Assembly (NCBI GenBank): GCA_020881085.1
Contig: JAJIYR010000147.1
Span: 1-9,186 of the forward strand
Reading direction: 5' to 3'
DNA: 9,186 nucleotides
Source: Rickettsia endosymbiont of Bryobia graminum
GTDB lineage: Bacteria > Pseudomonadota > Alphaproteobacteria > Rickettsiales > Rickettsiaceae
Shown in pieces: positions 8,112-9,186 of the stretch; the stretch's first letter is position 1; each line of letters starts with the position of its first letter. The position numbers were made by a program, and so were the translations under genes. The notes beneath the pieces are model-generated. The model saw only the letters and a program-made list of their open reading frames with translations. It did not search any database and was not told where the DNA came from.

Positions 8112-8205
8112 TAAGTGGTTTGAATTGCTACATTGTAACGCTTTGCTTCCTTGGTATTTTTAGGCCCCGCTCCTTGTTCTTGGTATGTAAATTCAACTGA
8201 CTTAA
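8111..8205. repeat. imperfect inverted repeat in the glnP leader
   Basis: The 16-nt arms 8111-8126 and 8190-8205 pair at 13 of 16 positions (outer 6 bp, three mismatches, inner 7 bp) around a 63-nt loop. The loop contains a GC-rich GGCCCCGC patch unlike the surrounding spacer. If the candidate promoter is used, most of this lies in the glnP leader RNA. I recognise no known riboswitch. Confidence 0.4.
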
Positions 8206-8239
8206 TTATATAATTATCTAAATTTACTATTAAAATTCC

Positions 8240-8896
8240 ATGTTAGAACAATTACTTCATTATTTTCCTTCAATAATTTTTATAATCCAAGGGGCTGTTG
8301 TTACCTTAAAATATAGCCTAATTTCAGTATTATTAGGTCTTATTTTTGGTTCATTACTAGCAATATGCAAGGTAAGCAATAGTAAAGCGCTGAGGTTATT
8401 TGCTGACTTTTATACCTCTATTTTTCGTGGAACTCCTTTGTTAATACAACTAAGTATAATTTACTTTGGCTTACCTGGTTTGATCGGTGTTAAATTAAGC
8501 GTATTTGCTGCAGGTGTTATGGCTTTTTCTTTAAATTCTGGAGCCTATGTCTCTGAAATAATAAGAGCCGGAATAAATGGTGTCGACAAAGGGCAATTTG
8601 AAGCTGCAAAAGCTCTTGGGATATCAGAAAGCCTAATGATGCAGGATATTATCTTGCCACAAGCTATAAGAAATATATTGCCCTCATTAGTTAATGAGCT
8701 TATTAATTTAATTAAAGAATCAGCTATCATATCAATGATTGGTGAGATGGATTTGATGCGTAGAGCCCAAGTAGTCTCAACTGAAACTTATACTTATTTT
8801 ACTCCTATGTTAGTAGCTGCCATTTGCTACTATATTATGATAATAATAATCAGCAATTTAGCAAAAATATTAGAGAGAAAATTAGCTATAAAATAA
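8240..8896 (+). CDS. glnP: Amino-acid (glutamine-type) ABC transporter permease GlnP
   Basis: This 218-residue inner-membrane permease belongs to the polar amino-acid ABC importer family (His/Glu/Gln/Arg type), which works with a periplasmic binding protein and the ATPase GlnQ. The N-terminal part has IQGAVVTLKYSLISVLLG (16-33), typical of the family; YTSIFRGTPLLIQL (58-71) is a conserved loop. The cytoplasmic EAA loop that docks to the ATPase is clear: EIIRAGINGVDKGQFEAAKALG (106-127 region) ending in IILPQA (137-142). About five membrane segments are evident. It closely resembles rickettsial GlnP proteins. Glutamine specificity is by name only and not proven by sequence. No glnQ or binding-protein gene is in the window; an IS remnant begins right after the stop. 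No Shine-Dalgarno site is evident before the ATG. Confidence 0.93.
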   Translation: MLEQLLHYFPSIIFIIQGAVVTLKYSLISVLLGLIFGSLLAICKVSNSKALRLFADFYTSIFRGTPLLIQLSIIYFGLPGLIGVKLSVFAAGVMAFSLNSGAYVSEIIRAGINGVDKGQFEAAKALGISESLMMQDIILPQAIRNILPSLVNELINLIKESAIISMIGEMDLMRRAQVVSTETYTYFTPMLVAAICYYIMIIIISNLAKILERKLAIK

Positions 8897-8937
8897 ACTA
8901 GGGGGTGTCATCAATTAAGATTGACAAGAGTAAAACT

Positions 8938-9112
8938 ATGAGGTGGAATAGAGAGATAAAGAAGGATAAAATTCTCTATTCGCCGATATTCTTTACGTGA
9001 TTATCAGTGGGACAGAATTAAAGATATTCTACCTGGTAGTGAATAAACTGGAGGTGTCACAGCAAAAGATAATTGCCTATTCAAAGAAGCTGTGTTATAT
9101 CGATACAGAGCT
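8938..9112 (+). pseudogene. IS5-family transposase, broken N-terminal fragment (forward)
   Basis: Read in the frame of 8984, the DNA encodes RYSLRDYQWDRIKDILPG, then S-E-stop (TAA at 9032-9034 after the GAA at 9029), then TGGVTAKDN, C, LF, and EAVLYRYRA. This matches the N-terminal region of IS5-family transposases. The inverted copy has GAA where this copy has TAA, so the stop is a point mutation. The ATG at 8938 is out of frame with the homology: about 43 nt (8944-8986) separate ATG AGG from TATTCT, as if a small insert split the gene. Homology ends near 9112, where the inverted copy begins. It cannot make an active transposase. Confidence 0.75.
8944..8986. repeat. 43-nt palindrome-bearing insert in the transposase start
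   Basis: A 9-bp perfect inverted repeat, GAATAGAGA (8946-8954) and TCTCTATTC (8973-8981) with an 18-nt loop, lies between ATGAGG and TATTCT. Removing 43 nt would restore ATG AGG TAT TCT, encoding M-R-Y-S, the expected transposase start. The exact insert edges are uncertain by a base or two. Alternatively CGATATTCT (R-Y-S) is original and the sequence before it is diverged. Confidence 0.4.
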
Positions 9113-9186
9113 TCTATGAATAGGCGATTATCTTTGGCTGTGACACCTACAGTTTCTTCCCTACCAGGTAGAATATCTTTAATTCT
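9014..9186. repeat. Long inverted repeat (78-nt arms) of transposase sequence
   Basis: The arms 9014-9091 and 9109-9186 are reverse complements at 72 of 78 positions, separated by 17 nt. The right arm reaches the last base of the window, so the palindrome may extend further. Each arm carries the same IS5 transposase segment in opposite orientation. In single-stranded DNA or RNA it would form a very stable hairpin. Confidence 0.9.
9109..9186 (-). pseudogene. IS5-family transposase fragment, inverted copy (partial)
   Basis: Read on the minus strand from the window edge, this encodes RIKDILPGREETVGVTAKDN, then RLFIEA, without a stop, so it is better preserved than the forward copy. Homology to the transposase ends near 9109 at an AGCT, where it joins the forward copy. 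The start of this copy lies beyond base 9186; whether it reaches another IS end cannot be seen. It lacks the catalytic region, which lies downstream in the family. Confidence 0.7.

Larger units (their letters stand above)
8901..9186 (+). mobile_element. IS5-family insertion-sequence remnant with fold-back structure (runs off window)
   Basis: From the GGGGGTGTCATCAATT at 8901, which looks like an IS end, the sequence carries the 5' part of an IS5-family (DUF4096-type) transposase gene. It then turns into an inverted copy of the same gene region that runs off the right edge. The preceding CTA (8898-8900) would suit the YTAR-like targets of IS5 elements, but the other end is out of view, so neither the terminal inverted repeat nor the target duplication can be confirmed. 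The element starts 4 nt after the glnP stop codon. Neither transposase copy is complete in the window, so mobility from this copy alone is unlikely. Confidence 0.7.

Noticed and set aside
8209..8214. Perfect TATAAT as the glnP -10 box
   Set aside because: No acceptable -35 at 15-19 nt and no extended -10 TG; the sequence is common in such AT-rich spacers.
1..9186. CRISPR array, toxin-antitoxin, prophage or defence genes
   Set aside because: No regularly spaced direct repeats and no coding regions of these kinds are visible on either strand.

Overview
This AT-rich window (no computed figure; A/T-rich codons throughout) looks like a chromosomal piece of an obligate intracellular alphaproteobacterium of the order Rickettsiales, most likely family Rickettsiaceae (Rickettsia / Orientia / Megaira-type relatives). 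The basis is the protein sequences: GlnP, TruA, DusB, DnaG and RpoD all resemble rickettsial versions, and dnaG lies directly before rpoD. The genus cannot be fixed from this sequence alone.

Layout, left to right. Bases 1-120 are the open 3' end of an unrecognised gene on the + strand. A leftward operon follows, greA then lipB (transcription cleavage factor; lipoyl-group octanoyltransferase), driven by a near-consensus sigma70 promoter at 1438-1466. On the other side of this short divergent spacer a rightward operon begins: a SEC59-like CTP-dependent lipid/polyprenol kinase, dnaG (primase) and rpoD (housekeeping sigma factor), with an ATGA overlap and a very short gap, so the three are probably co-transcribed. 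After a 212-nt spacer with a long inverted repeat comes truA (tRNA pseudouridine synthase), then a tRNA-Arg(ACG) gene with its own strong promoter. dusB (tRNA dihydrouridine synthase) is convergent to the tRNA. A 254-nt divergent spacer with promoter-like sites and another inverted repeat leads to glnP (amino-acid ABC transporter permease).

The right end is the only accessory part. Four bases after the glnP stop an IS5-family insertion-sequence remnant begins. It holds the broken 5' part of a transposase gene, split by a small palindromic insert, and then folds back into a second, inverted copy of the same transposase 5' region that runs off the window. The two arms are 78 nt each and 72/78 identical, around a 17-nt centre, so this is either a fold-back (MITE-like) derivative or an inverted duplication.

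Functionally the window is housekeeping: replication priming, transcription initiation and elongation, tRNA and its modification (TruA, DusB), lipoate attachment, membrane lipid phosphorylation and nutrient import. I see no CRISPR array, toxin-antitoxin pair, defence system or evident new multi-gene system. The points worth a second look are the IS5 fold-back, the overlapping divergent promoters, the inverted repeats in the spacers and a 24-nt motif repeated upstream of two genes.
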